NCBI RefSeq assembly: GCF_014905175.1
Contig: NC_057789.1
Location: 30,438,555 to 30,502,554, forward strand
Reading direction: 5' to 3'
Source of the DNA: Aphidius gifuensis
Lineage: Eukaryota; Arthropoda; Insecta; Hymenoptera; Braconidae
DNA length: 64,000 bases
In this document: in pieces, positions 39,980 to 50,883 of the stretch
Numbering within the stretch: the first letter of the stretch is position 1
Layout: every line of letters begins with the position of its first letter
Position numbers and translations under genes: made by a program
Notes under the pieces: generated by a model
The model's database searches: none
Told to the model about the DNA's origin: nothing
The model's input: only the letters and a program-made list of their open reading frames with translations

Positions 39980-41804
39980 ATGGCTGATTCAAATAGCCTG
40001 ATAGATCAATTAGCAGTACCTCAAAAAATCCAGCCAATAGTATGGAAAAATGATGATGAAAAAACAGAAATACAAAAAAATTTAGATGACTTAGAACTTG
40101 GTGTTGGACCTTCAATAAATGGCAGTGCATTACGACAAGTATTGGCATCATTTGTTGCACAACTTGGCAAGTTTAATTTAATATAAAAAATATATAAAAT
40201 TATATCTAAATGTTTTGAATTAATTTCAGGTACCATAAATACTGGTATGGCATTTGGTTTTTCAGCAATAGCATTACCACAATTAGAATCGTTAAACAGT
40301 ACAATAACAATAAGTAAAGTTCAATCATCATGGGTTGGTAAGTACCACTTGATAATCATCAAAATAAAATATAACAATTAGCAAATAATATAAATTAAAT
40401 ATTTCAGCAAGTATGTCATCAATTGGTACACCAATTGGTTGTGTATTAACTGGTTATATGATGGATAGTCTTGGTAGAAAAAAATCTCTAATTATAACTG
40501 AAATACCAGCATTAATTGGTTGGATATTAATAAGTTTTGCAACAAATGTTGAAATGTTATATATTGGAAGATTTTTAGTTGGTTTAGGATCTGGTATGGT
40601 TGGTGCACCAGCACGTGTTTATACATCTGAAGTAACACAACCACATTTACGTGGTATGTTAACAGCATTATCATCAGTTGGTGTTTCAACTGGTGTATTA
40701 CTTGAATATATATTAGGTTCAATTGCAACATGGAATATTGTTGCAGCATTAAGTTCAATAATACCATTTGCTGCATTATTTTTAATGTTTATATATCCTG
40801 AATCACCATCATATTTAATATCACGTAGTCGTCCAGATGATGCTAAAAAAGCACTTAAACAATTTCGTTCAAGTAATTATAATCTTGATAAAGAAATGAA
40901 TGGACTTATTAAATTTTCACAAAAAAATAATATTAAACATTTAAGTGGACCACGTGAAATAATAAAAGCAATATTACAACCAAATGCATTAAAACCATTT
41001 TGTGTATTATTTTTTTATTTTTTAATTTATCAATGGTCTGGTACAAATGCATTGACATTTTATGCTGTACAAATATTTAATAAATCAGGTGTTACAATAA
41101 ATAGTTATTTGATAACTGTTGTACTTGGTGTTGTTAGACTATTATCAACAATAATGGCATGTGTACTTTGTCGTAAATGTGGAAGAAGACCATTGACAAT
41201 GATATCATCAATTGGATGTGGTATATCAATGATTGGATTCAGTGGATATTTGTGGTATTATCAATACTGGAAATTAAATAATATTGAACCATCATTTACT
41301 TGGATGCCAGTGTTATTTATATTTTCTTATACTATTGCTTGTACAATTGGATTTTTAGTTATACCTTGGGTAAGTTGTTCATGCTGTTCATGTTGTTCAT
41401 GCTGTTGTTTAGGTTTTGCTTGGTTTTTTTAATATAATATTTGTTATTTTTTTCAGGTCATGATTGGTGAAGTTTATCCAGTTCAAGTTAGGGGAATCAT
41501 GGGAGGATTAACAACTTTTTCAGCACATTCATTTGTCTTTAGTGTTGTTAAAAGTTTTCCATTTTTAATTGATACAATTACTATGCATGGCACATTTTTA
41601 ATGTTTGGATGTATATCGCTATTTGGAACAATATATTTTTATACATTTTTACCGGAGACTAAAAATAAAACACTCCAAGAAATTGAAGATTATTTTTCCG
41701 GTAGAAATTCAAGTTTAAAAACAGGAAGTTTAAAATTTCGTAAAACAATTATTCATGATGATGATGATAAACAAAATCAAGAAGAAGAAATAACAAAAAC
41801 ATAA
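39980..41804 (+). CDS. MFS sugar/trehalose transporter (Tret1-like)
   Basis: A sugar-porter family facilitator of the insect Tret1-like group, moving trehalose or other sugars across the plasma membrane. Exons 39980-40166, 40230-40337, 40408-41369 and 41457-41804 join in phase to 534 residues, with 12 membrane segments expected. Signature motifs: GYMMDSLGRKKS (loop 2-3), YIGRFLVGLGSG, PESPSYLI, RKCGRRPL (loop 8-9), and FLPETKNKTLQEIEDYF after the last helix. The C-terminal tail is acidic and Asp/Glu-rich. The first intron begins with GC (CTTG then gcaagt) and needs that donor to keep frame. The intron after IPW carries a short TTGTTCATGC repeat. A broken copy of exons 3-4 lies at 49292. Confidence 0.93.
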
Positions 41805-43204
41805 AATTTATATCAATAATTTTTAAATCATCATAATGAGCTATTTTATTTTTTTTTTTTTTGTTGTTGAATGTTTATAAAAAATAACTAATTATTAAGT
41901 TTTTAATTTTAAATACAAAATTATTTTTAAATAAAAATATTTTAGATCTCGTAAAAGTATTTTAATAAATTGAAAAAATAAAAAAAAAATGATTATTGTA
42001 AATAAATTAATTTAACGCGCAAAAATTACTTATTTTTTTAAACAAAAGAAAGATAAATAATTATAAGAAATATGATAAATTTAATAAAAATTATAAATTA
42101 TAGAAAAATAAAGATGAGAATTTTGTGAATTTGATAAAAATATAAACTTATATCTTTTATTTTTATTAACAAAAGCGACCCCGTGCTACCTTGTTATTTT
42201 ATAAAGTACACCTTTTCTGTTTTATAATTCCCTAATAAAATCGAAAACTCCTCCGGTGGTTTTCTTGGTCCTAGACCACCAATATTGGCATTGGTTATTC
42301 AGATGTTGGACAAAATTATGACGGGCCAAATTATTTACCTAATAATTATATAATAATTTTGGACCACATCAGAGTGATGGTATATGGGTAATTGGACAAG
42401 CACCAATGAACTTTGGTGGTGATTGGATGAATAATAATAAAAAAAATAATAATTGTAGTTCTATATATATATTTTGGAAATATCTAATATTTAAGAAAAT
42501 AAAAAAAGAAAATTTTCTTTCTTTTTTTTTTTTTCATTATTTAATAGTGAAGAGAATAAAAATTAACTAACTATTGTATTATTATTATTAATATTTGCGA
42601 AAAAAAAAAATTTTTTATATGAAAAAAAAACAAAAGGAATTATTAAATAAGATAATAAAAATAACACAGCTCAATATTAATAATTATAAAATGTTTTTTT
42701 GTTTATAAAAAAATTATTGTTAAATGACTTAATACTTCCAAGATAATGATTAAATAAAAATTATTATATACGTATATTACTCAAAATATATAATTAAAAA
42801 TAATTGAGATTTGTTATTAATTTATTAATTGATCGCTTTGATATTTTAAATATTAATTATAATTACTTGACATGATTAATTGCGATCAATAAATTATGAA
42901 ATTAAAATTCAAGACATACGAAAAAAAAAACATATTAATAAATAAGAACAAACACCAAACTTTTTACAATTTAATTATCAAATTTTTTTATTTTATTTAT
43001 CAGACAATCAGGGTTTGATAAATAATATTTATTTTGTTTTAATAATATCAATTTGTTTTAAATAAATTGCTTGTTATTTTAATTTTTTTTATTTAACAAA
43101 AAATTTTTTGGTAGCACGCAATATTCTTTCAGATGTTTCAGCTAACCATGGCGTATCGTCTGGTAAATCTTCAATGTCTTGGAAAATTACAGATAAAACC
43201 ATGC
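41805..43204. other. 3' flank of the transporter, duplicated at 50.1-51.3 kb
   Basis: Sequence from about 41805 to 42775 is nearly repeated at 50101-51250. It contains a degenerate piece of an unknown coding exon (about 42235-42450) that is intact in the second copy. The remainder to 43204 is AT-rich. Confidence 0.6.
42235..42455 (+). pseudogene. degenerate copy of an unidentified Asn/Gly-rich exon
   Basis: This aligns by eye with the open stretch at 50533-50883. It has lost a base near GACCACCAATATTGGC and gained bases in the Asn-rich part, and the basic C-terminal third is replaced by AT-rich sequence. Translation is therefore broken. The presumed gene is not recognised. Confidence 0.55.
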
Positions 43205-44332
43205 TCAGAAGCATTTTTTTGCTTTTGACATTGGTTTTTCCTGAAGTTTCGGGAAGCGCCTTACTCCACGCGCCTTGCCTGTTGTTGGATTGCCAAATTG
43301 TTCTCCATTTTCTTGAAAAAAAAAAAAAAAAAAACAAGCACAATATCATTTAACAATGTCAGATGCAACAATTAGAAATTTTTGTTCATACAATTGTGTT
43401 ATGGAATTTCAAGGACAATATACTAAATATAGTACGTCCACATCTATGTGTTAAATCAACACCAACTGATGAAGTACAAAAAATATTAGTACCAATACCA
43501 GTACCAATTTATTAACATTTAATTTAGTTGACATTTGCATAAAATAATGACATTGATATTTAAATATCTAACTATGCCCTGGTAGAAATATTTCTCCGCC
43601 GTTACTCCGGCTTTTTCCGGCATTACTCCGGCTTTCTCCGGCATTACTCCGTTTTTGGCCCATTTCCGGAGAAACTACTCCGGCATGAGGTTGGTGGCGG
43701 AGAAATTACTCCGGCATGAAATTGATGGCGAAGAAATTATTCCGGCATGAGGTTGATGGCGGAGAAATTACTCCGGCATGAGATTGGTGCCGGAATATTT
43801 TCTCCGCCATCAATTTCATGCCGGAGTAATTTTTCCGCCATCAACCTCATGTCGGAGTAATTTCTCCGGAAATGGGCCAAAAACGGAGAAATGCCAGAGT
43901 AATGCCGGAATAATGCCGGAGTAATGCCGGAGTAATATTTCCACCAGGCCTGATAAATACAGATGGTGCTGATTTGAGTGTCTATATTGATCTGCAGCAT
44001 ATATATCAATATAGATCTACAATATTTTTTCCCGGGGGGTGTAATGAATGATGTGTAATAATTTTCTCAATTTACCTGGTCCAAATTCAGCTGCTGAAGT
44101 TGAAAATTGACGAGATGTGGTGTAATTCTTTACAAGGTTAGACTTGATTGGTCCTTCATCTTTCATCAATTTTTGATGGTTAACTAAGAAAATAAAAATA
44201 TTATGTTATTTTCAATCAATAAATTAATTAATGTAGTTACTTTCTATTTGTTCTAAATTTACCTGCCATTTGAGCTGGAAAGTTCACAGGGAAATGAACC
44301 AACCCTCCCAAATTAAGTCTTCTCATCATCAT
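43205..44332 (-). CDS. small hypothetical protein, probably mitochondrial; C-terminus probably truncated
   Basis: Minus-strand exons 44332-44263, 44183-44076 and 43311-43205 are phase-consistent with good GT-AG sites and give 94 residues starting MMMRRLNLGGLVHFPV. The open frame continues 10 codons upstream of that ATG triplet to an acceptor at 44365, so an earlier exon is possible. The RRLNLGG start and the TTSRQFSTSAAEF segment look like a mitochondrial presequence. The last exon reads ENGEQFGNPTTGKARGVRRF and stops at KCF. Related copies at 51.65 and 52.25 kb continue past this point into a membrane helix and a QDISDLPDD tail, and the same tail follows here in another frame (43092-43204). 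So a deletion has probably truncated this copy. Family not recognised. Confidence 0.55.
43356..43514 (+). pseudogene. ZMYM / without-children (woc)-like zinc-finger fragment
   Basis: Two short stretches in different frames resemble consecutive pieces of ZMYM-family proteins: RNFCSYNCVMEFQGQY (a MYM-type zinc finger half) and RPHLCVKSTPTDE followed by ILVPIPVPIY (the Pro/Val-rich linker typical of ZMYM2/4). A frameshift separates them, and the intervening and flanking exons are absent. It lies on the opposite strand inside an intron of the small minus-strand gene. Identification is from motif resemblance only. Confidence 0.5.
43577..43949. mobile_element. large foldback element made of CGGAGAAA / CTCCGGC words
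   Basis: About 372 bp, unusually GC-rich for the window. It begins CCCTGGTAGAAATATTTCTC and ends with the near inverse (GAGTAATATTTCCACCAGG). The left half is built of repeated ACTCCGGC and TTTCTCCG words and the right half of GCCGGAGTAA and CGGAGAAA. The centre alternates TTGATGG/CCATCAA blocks, so almost the whole element can fold into a long hairpin. It inserted in an intron of the small minus-strand gene. Confidence 0.8.
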
Positions 44333-44474
44333 CAAGTTGTTGATGAAATCCCTTTGTTGAATTCCTGAAATATGAGTATTATTAAATTAGTTTTGATAAG
44401 CTTTAGAATTTACAATACATTTAAATAATTTGTCTCTAAATATTTTATCAAATATTTAAATATTTAAGTATGGC

Positions 44475-44547
44475 GATAGTTTTCATGTAAACCATAAACA
44501 GTATTGGCTTAATTATATCTCTGTTCATGGTTTGCGTGAAAACTGTC
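44475..44547. repeat. 27-bp imperfect inverted repeat
   Basis: GATAGTTTTCATGTAAACC..AACAG at 44475-44501 is inverted at 44521-44547 with four transitions and a 19-base AT-rich loop. It sits about 110-180 bases upstream (minus strand) of the first identified exon of the small gene, so it could be a promoter hairpin or a short MITE remnant. Confidence 0.6.
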
Positions 44548-44970
44548 GACGCGTACTCTTTTATATATTTTCCTCACTGAGGCCTTTTTTTGACTATACT
44601 TTTTCAAAGGCGTTGGCGTCGGTAAGCTACTGCTTTTACCACATACCTCCTTGGTATTTAAAAAGTGAAATTTGTTCCTTCTGAACACTTCACTATGAAG
44701 CGCACCTTAAAGGATAAGTATATTGCCTATTTATACTTTCGGTAGTAGCTGAAGATGTAAAAATTATTACCATTGAATATTTAAAAAAAAAAAGTTAATT
44801 TTCATATTATTATCATTAATAATTTTCATTTATATAACAATTTTATAAAATACAAGATATTAAAAATACAGCAATATTAATTGTATATTTTTATTTATTT
44901 CTTTTATTTGAAAATTGGTAAGATGGTAGTACTTAACTGGTTGCTTAACTTTTTAATAATATAAATTCAT

Positions 44971-45192
44971 CGACAAGGCTATTCACCCAACCAAGCACTT
45001 AAAAACTTAAAAATCTACCCCGGTGGAAATTTTTCTCCGAATTTTCCCAAATTTCACCGTGATACCTCCGAATTTCTCCAAAATTGACCCAAGCGAAGAA
45101 ATAAGAGGAAAAATTTTCTCCGCGTCGTTTATTTCGGAAAAATTTCTCATTTTAAGTTTTTTAAGTCCTCAGTTGGATGAATAGCCTTTTCG
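44971..45192. repeat. 43-bp inverted repeat enclosing a CGGAGAAA element
   Basis: CGACAAGGCTATTCACCCAA plus the following ACTTAAAAACTTAAAA is inverted at 45150-45192 (ending GAATAGCC..TCG). Between the arms is a degenerate member of the foldback family (starting CCCCGGTGGAAATTTTTCTC at 45018). It may be a nested insertion or a composite element. Confidence 0.65.
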
Positions 45193-45239
45193 TTAATGTT
45201 TCTATGATAATTCAAATTTTTTTCATAATATTTCTATTA

Positions 45240-47515
45240 TTATTTTTTGAAGAAATAAAATTTATTTTTTGAATATCAGGGAAGCAGGTGAAAGAGGAGG
45301 TGAACTAGAAATTGTATAAAATACCTCTTTCCTTGTTCTATGATCCTGTTAAAAAATTAATGTCGCCACTTTTTTTTTTCTAATTGATTTTCAAGAAATA
45401 AAATTTATTTTTAAAATATCAGGAGAGCAGGTAATGCAGGAGGTGAACTAGAAATAAAATAAAATACCTCCTTGCTCATTCTATGATCCTGTTAAAAAAT
45501 TAAACTCGCCACTATTTTTTTTCTAATTGTTTTTCAAGAAATAAAATTTATTTTTGAAATATCAGGAGAGCAGGTAATGCAGGAGGTGAACTAGAAAATA
45601 AATAAAATACCTCCTTTCCTCTTTCTATGATCGTTAAAAATTAATGTCGCCACTATTTTTTTTTTTTTATTGATTTTCAAGAAATAAAATATTTTTGAAA
45701 TATCAAAAGAGTAATTAAGAGGTGAACTGGAATACAAATAAAATACCTCCTTGCTCATTCTATGATCCTGTTAAAAAATTAAACTCGCCACTATTTTTTT
45801 TCTAATTGTTTTTCAAGAAATAAAATTTATTTTTAAAATATCAGGAGAGCAGGTAATGCAGGAGGTAAACTAGAAATCAAATAAAATACCTCCTTGCTCA
45901 TTCTATGATCCTGTTAAAAAATTAATGTCATACTATTTTTTTTCTAATTGTTTTCAGAAATAAAATTTATTTTTGAAATATCAGGAGAGCAGGTAATGCA
46001 GGTGAACTAGAAAATAAATAAAATACCTCCTTGCTGTTCTATGATCCTGTTAAAAAATTAATGTCGCCACTATTTTTTAATTGATTTTCAAAAATAAAAT
46101 TTATTTTTAAATGTCAGAAGAGCAGGTAGGCAGGTAGAACTAGAATACAAATAAAAAATACCTCCTTGCTCATTCTATGATCCTGTTAAAAAATTAACTC
46201 CCACTATTTTTTTTCTAATTGTTTTTCAAGAAATAAAATTTATTTTTGAAATATCAGGAGAGCAGGTAATGCAGGAGGTGAACTAGAAAATAAATAAAAT
46301 ACCTCTTTCCTTGTTCTATGATCCTGTTAAAAAATTAAACTCGCCACTATTTTTTTTCTAATTGTTTTTCAAGAAATAAAATTTATTTTTGAAATATCAG
46401 GAGAGCAGGTAATGCAGGAGGTAAACTAGAAATCAAATAAAATACCTCCTTGCTCATTCTATGATCCTGTTAAAAAATTAAACTCGCCACTATTTTTTTT
46501 CTAATTGTTTTTCAAGAAATAAAATTTATTTTTGAAATATCAGGAGAGCAGGTAATGCAGGAGGTGAACTAGAAAATAAATAAAATACCTCCTTGCCTGT
46601 TCTATGATCCTGTTAAAAAATTAATGTCGCCACTATTTTTTTTTTAATTGATTTTCAAGAAATAAAATTTATTTTTGAAATATCAGGAGAGCAGGTAACA
46701 TAAGAGGTGAACTAGAATACAAATAAAATACCTCCTTGCTCATTCTATGATCCTGTTAAAAAATTAAACTCGCCACTATTTTTTTTCTAATTGATTTTCA
46801 AGAAATAAAATTTATTTTCAAATATCAGGAAACAGGTAATGCAGGAGGTAAACTAGAAACAAATAAAAATACCTCCTTGCCATTCTATGATCCTGTTAAA
46901 AATTAATGTCGCCACTATTTTTTTTCTAATTGTTTTCGAAATAAAATATATTTTAAAATATCAGGAGAGCAGGTAGAGTGAACTAGAAATTGTATAAAAT
47001 ACCTCTTTCCTTGTTCTATGATCCTGTTGAAAAATTAATGTCGCCACTATTTTTCTTCTAATTGTTTTTAGAGAAATAAACTTTATTTTTAAAATATCAG
47101 GAGAGCAGGTAACGCAGGAGGTGAACTAGAAATGAAATAAAATACCTCTTTGCCTGTTCTATGATCCTGATAAAAAATTAATGTCGCCACTATTTTATTT
47201 CTAATTGTTTTTTAGAAATCAAAATTTATTCTTAAAATATCAGGAGAGCAGGTAACTCAGGAGGTGAACTAGGAATCTTATAAAATACCTCTTTGCTCTT
47301 TCTATGATCCTGTTAAAAAATTAATGTCGCCACTATTTTTTTTCTAATTGTTTTCAAAGAAATAAAATATATTTTTAAAATATCAGGGGAGCAGGTGAAA
47401 GAGGAGGTGAACTAGAAATTGTATAAAATACCTCTTTGCTCATTCTATGACCCTATTAAAAAATTAATGTCGCCACTATTTTATTTCTAATTGTTTTTTA
47501 GAAATTAAAATTTAT
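45240..47515. repeat. 143-bp tandem array, about 16 copies
   Basis: The marker CTATGATCC (or a near variant) recurs about every 143 bases: near 45338, 45481, 45625, 45760, 45903, 46039, 46175, 46315, 46457, 46600, 46744, 46882, 47015, 47158, 47302 and 47444. Each unit contains GTCGCCACTATTTTTT, AAATATCAGGAGAGCAGGTAA, and the arms GCAGGAGGT and ACCTCCTTGC, which are inverted relative to each other, so every monomer can form a hairpin. It is a minisatellite or satellite block. Two strongly diverged relatives lie at about 49150-49275, directly before the transporter pseudogene. Confidence 0.92.
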
Positions 47516-47916
47516 TTATAACTTATAACTAACTAATATGGTTATACTTTTAAGTTAGTAATCAGAAAATTAGTTATAACTTAATTAGTAACTCATAAGT
47601 TATAACTAATGATATTTTTTTATTAGAGACAGAATTCAAGGCCATGTAATAATAATATTAATAATAATAAGAATAATAATAAGTCAATGTTTAATTTATA
47701 ATTTTATATGGTAACCTTAATTATTTGAATAATTATTTGATATCAATATATATTAAAAAAATTATATGTTAATTAATAGATGATATAATAATAATAAAAA
47801 AATTAATGAAAAATTTTCCCCTTATAATGTGATGATCAGTGATTTGATCACTAAAAAATGATCATCCTTTATATGTAGTAAGTACCGCGTCAGTGGCGCT
47901 TTGCTCTCCCGAACAT

Positions 47917-48032
47917 TAGAGTGGGTATAAGCAGAGTGCGGCCACAGAGGTCCCATTAGTCCGACATTTTGTGCTCGCCGTATGGAGTGGGTATAAGAGA
48001 TCTATGGCCGCACTCTGCTTATACCCACTCTA
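47917..48032. mobile_element. hAT-like MITE with 28-bp perfect TIRs and 8-bp TSD
   Basis: A 116-bp element starts TAGAGTGGGTATAAGCAGAG (continuing TGCGGCCA) and ends with its exact inverse, a 28-bp perfect terminal inverted repeat. It is flanked by direct repeats CCGAACAT at 47909-47916 and 48033-48040. An 8-bp target duplication and TIRs matching (T/C)A(A/G)NG are the hallmarks of the hAT superfamily. An internal copy of GGAGTGGGTATAAG is also present. The element has no coding capacity. It lies about 120 bases upstream of the ATG of the following gene, in its likely promoter or 5' UTR. Confidence 0.88.
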
Positions 48033-48152
48033 CCGAACATCTGCGGCAACTGATCACTTGCTGTTCTTGCTGACTGACCAGTTAGCAGTTCCTTCATTGT
48101 CGCATTCACTTTGAGTTGCTTTGAGTCTTCAAGTCAGTATTTATTGTTCGAC

Positions 48153-48638
48153 ATGTTGAACCTATTGCGTCAGCCATTACTAAAATCTGTTAAAATTGCA
48201 GCGCGTAAGTTTATACCAGTTTATATACATAATATATTTTCTAGGTTGATTTTAAAATTTTTTAAAATAATACTTGATAATTGATGAATTGTTTTAGTTG
48301 GTGTTGAAAATTTTGGAAAACCAATTCCAAGAGTACTCACAAGATCATATAGTCGACAACGTCGACATCGACCGTTTCAACGTGCAGTTCAATCGAACCA
48401 TCATCCATTTGCAATACCACAAATACTACGTTGGGTAAAAACCACCATGTGGTTTGGATTAACTGTAGGGATGGCAGCACTTTTTGGCGCTTTCTGGTAC
48501 CAGGTCTTGATAAGGGTACGTTAATGTATATTCATCAACCTTTTTTTTTTTTTTCTTTTAACAACTGACAACTTACTCTATTTACAGGTCATGGATAATT
48601 CGATCCTTTATACCAATAAAGAAAATGATAAAAAATAA
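48153..48638 (+). CDS. small mitochondrial-type single-pass membrane protein, unknown family
   Basis: Exons 48153-48204, 48298-48515 and 48588-48638 join in phase (GT-AG) to 106 residues. The N-terminus is a classical mitochondrial presequence: MLNLLRQPLLKSVKIAARLG, then PRVLTRSYSRQRRHR with an RSYS-type cleavage site. One membrane helix follows (WFGLTVGMAALFGAFWYQVL), and then a short polar C-terminus ending ENDKK. Size and layout resemble small respiratory-chain subunits or assembly factors, but no family was recognised. Coding and upstream sequence is distinctly GC-richer than its surroundings. A TCAGT initiator-like motif lies 20 bases before the ATG and the hAT-like MITE lies just upstream, so the insertion may affect transcription. 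Confidence 0.75.
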
Positions 48639-49149
48639 TGTTATTTTTAAATCCTTTTGAAACTTTATATGCTTGGAAATTACATTAAGTAATATAAAAA
48701 AAAAGTGAAGTTTGTTTTTTTCATTATAAAATAAGATGTCTAAAATTAATCATGATATATTATATGAATTGATTAATTTATTAATAATATCTGATCCTAT
48801 TATCTCGAGTTGTGTAAAAACTAATTTAAAAAGAGAAAAAAAACAAATCACAATGAAACAGATGGAATTTATTACAATTAAATAAAAAAAATATTAAAAA
48901 ATAATAAAAATAAAAATTTTAATTATTAGAAAAACAGAATAAGAAGTAAATTATTAAAAACATATACTTTTTTGCTTTTTATATTTCTCTGTTATTGAAT
49001 AATTTTTTTTCAAAGAAATATACAAAAAATTAAAACTATTAGAGAAACATAAAATTTAGAACATAAGTACACTTCTTCTATTTTATATTTGCTTAATAAA
49101 TTTGAAAATTTCTCTGCCAGTTCTAAAAACAAATTTTTTTAATACATCG

Positions 49150-49290
49150 AATACCTCTCTAGTCATTCTATGTTCCTGATACAAATCGAATTTTTTTTTC
49201 AAGTATTAGGCAAATATAAAATCGAGTAGGTAAATTTTCAAAAATACCGAATACCTCTTTTGTCATTTTATGTTCCTTATACGACTTGCT
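49150..49290. repeat. diverged monomers related to the 143-bp array
   Basis: Two copies of a sequence with AATACCTCT..GTCATTCTATGTTCCT and AGTATTAGGCAAATAT resemble the array unit (ATACCTCC..CATTCTATGATCCT, AAATATCAGG) with many substitutions. They abut the breakpoint where the transporter copy begins at 49292. Confidence 0.5.
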
Positions 49291-49291
49291 A

Positions 49292-50103
49292 AAATGAATG
49301 GACTAATTAAATTTTCACAAAAAAATAATATTAAACATTTAAGTGGACCACGTGAAATAATAAAAGCAATATTACAACCAAATGCATTAAAACCATTTTG
49401 TGTATTATTTTTTTATTTTTTAATTTATCAATGGTCTGGTACAAATGCATTGACATTTTATGCTGTACAAATATTTAATAAATCAGGTGTTACAATAAAT
49501 AGTTATTTGATAACTGTTGTACTTGGTGTTGTTAGACTTCTATCAACAATAATGGCATGTGTACTTTGTCGTAAATGTGGAAGAAGACCATTGACAATGA
49601 TATCATCAATTGGATGTGGTATATCGATGATTGGATTTAGTGGATATTTGTGGTATTATCAATATTGGAAATTAAATAATATTGAGCCATCATTTACTTG
49701 GATGCCAGTGTTATTTATATTTTCTTATACTATTGCTTGTACAATTGGATTTTTAGTTATACCTTGGGTAAGTTGTTCAAGTTGTTCATGTTGTTCATGC
49801 TGTTGTTAGGGTTTTGCTTGGTTTTTTTTAATATAATATTTGTTATTTTTTTCAGGTCATGATTGGTGAAGTTTATCCAGTTCAAGTTAGAGGAATCAAT
49901 GTTTGGATGTATATCGCTATTTGGAACAATATATTTTTATACATTTTTACCGGAGACTAAAAATAAAACACTCCAAGAAATTGAAGATTATTTTTCCGGT
50001 AGAAATTCAAGTTTAAAAACAGGAAATTTAAAATTTCGTAAAACAATTATTCATGATGATGATGATAAACAAAATCAAGAAGAAGAAATAACAAAAACAT
50101 AAA
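49292..50103 (+). pseudogene. partial duplicate of the sugar transporter, broken
   Basis: From AAATGAATGGACTA onward the sequence is almost identical to 40894-41804. It covers the second half of exon 3 (through RKCGRRPL and IPW), the following intron, and exon 4. Exons 1-2 and the first half of exon 3 are absent. Exon 4 lacks 101 bases (equivalent to 41500-41600), which shifts the frame and leads to an early stop after VRGI. The downstream FLPETKN..EEEITKT sequence survives in another frame. The high identity indicates a recent duplication. Confidence 0.9.
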
Positions 50104-50532
50104 ATTTATATCAATAATTTTTAAATCATAATAATGAATTATTTTACTTTTTTTTTGTTGTTGAATGTTTATAAAAAATAACTAATTATTAAGTGTTTAA
50201 TTTTAAATACAAAATTATTTTTAAATAAAAATATTTTAGATCTCGTAAAAGTATTTTAATAAATTGAAAAAATAAAAAAAAAAATGATTATTGTAAATAC
50301 ATTAATTTAACGCGCAAAAATTACTTATTTTTTTAAACAAAAGAAAGATAAATAATTATAAGAAATATGATAAATTTGATAAAAATTATAAATTATTAAA
50401 AAATAAAGATGCGAATTTTGTGAATTTGATAAAAATATAAACTTATATCTTTTATTTTTATTAACAAAAGTGAACAAAAGCGACCCCGTGCTACCTTGTT
50501 ATTTTATAAAGTACACCTCTTCTATTTTATAA

Positions 50533-50883
50533 TTCCGTAATAAAATCGAAAACTCCTCTGATGGTCTTCTTGGTCCTGGACCACCAGTTATTGGCATTGG
50601 TTATTCAGATGTTGGACAAAATTATGACGGGCCAAATTATTTACCTAATAATTATAATAATAGTGGACCACATCAGAGTGATGGTATATGGGTAATTGGA
50701 CAAGCACCAATGAACTTTGGTGGTGATTGGATGAATAATAATAAAAAAAATAATAATGGTAGTTCTAATAGAAAATGTCGATCAAGAAAAAGAAATCGTA
50801 ATAGAAATCAACAACAACAAAAACAACCACGACAACAAAAGAATTTGGGACCTGTTAATCGTGATAATAAATCACCAGTTTAA
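50533..50883 (+). pseudogene. open C-terminal exon-like fragment, Asn/Gly-rich with basic tail
   Basis: An uninterrupted frame of 116 codons ending TAA at 50881. It reads IENSSDGLLGPGPPVIGIGY, then NYDGPNYLPNNYNN, SGPHQSDGIWVIGQAPMNF and a Ser/Arg/Asn/Gln-rich basic tail (RKCRSRKRNRNRN). Codon use is coding-like, and the composition resembles RNA-binding or low-complexity protein tails. No start, acceptor or upstream exon is visible, and a decayed copy exists at 42.2-42.5 kb. It is probably a captured 3' exon of a gene elsewhere; it could still be a live exon. Confidence 0.45.

Noticed and set aside
45240..47515. Regular repeats that could suggest a CRISPR array
   Set aside because: Units are about 143 bp and contiguous with no unique spacers, in an intron-bearing eukaryotic genome; this is a satellite.
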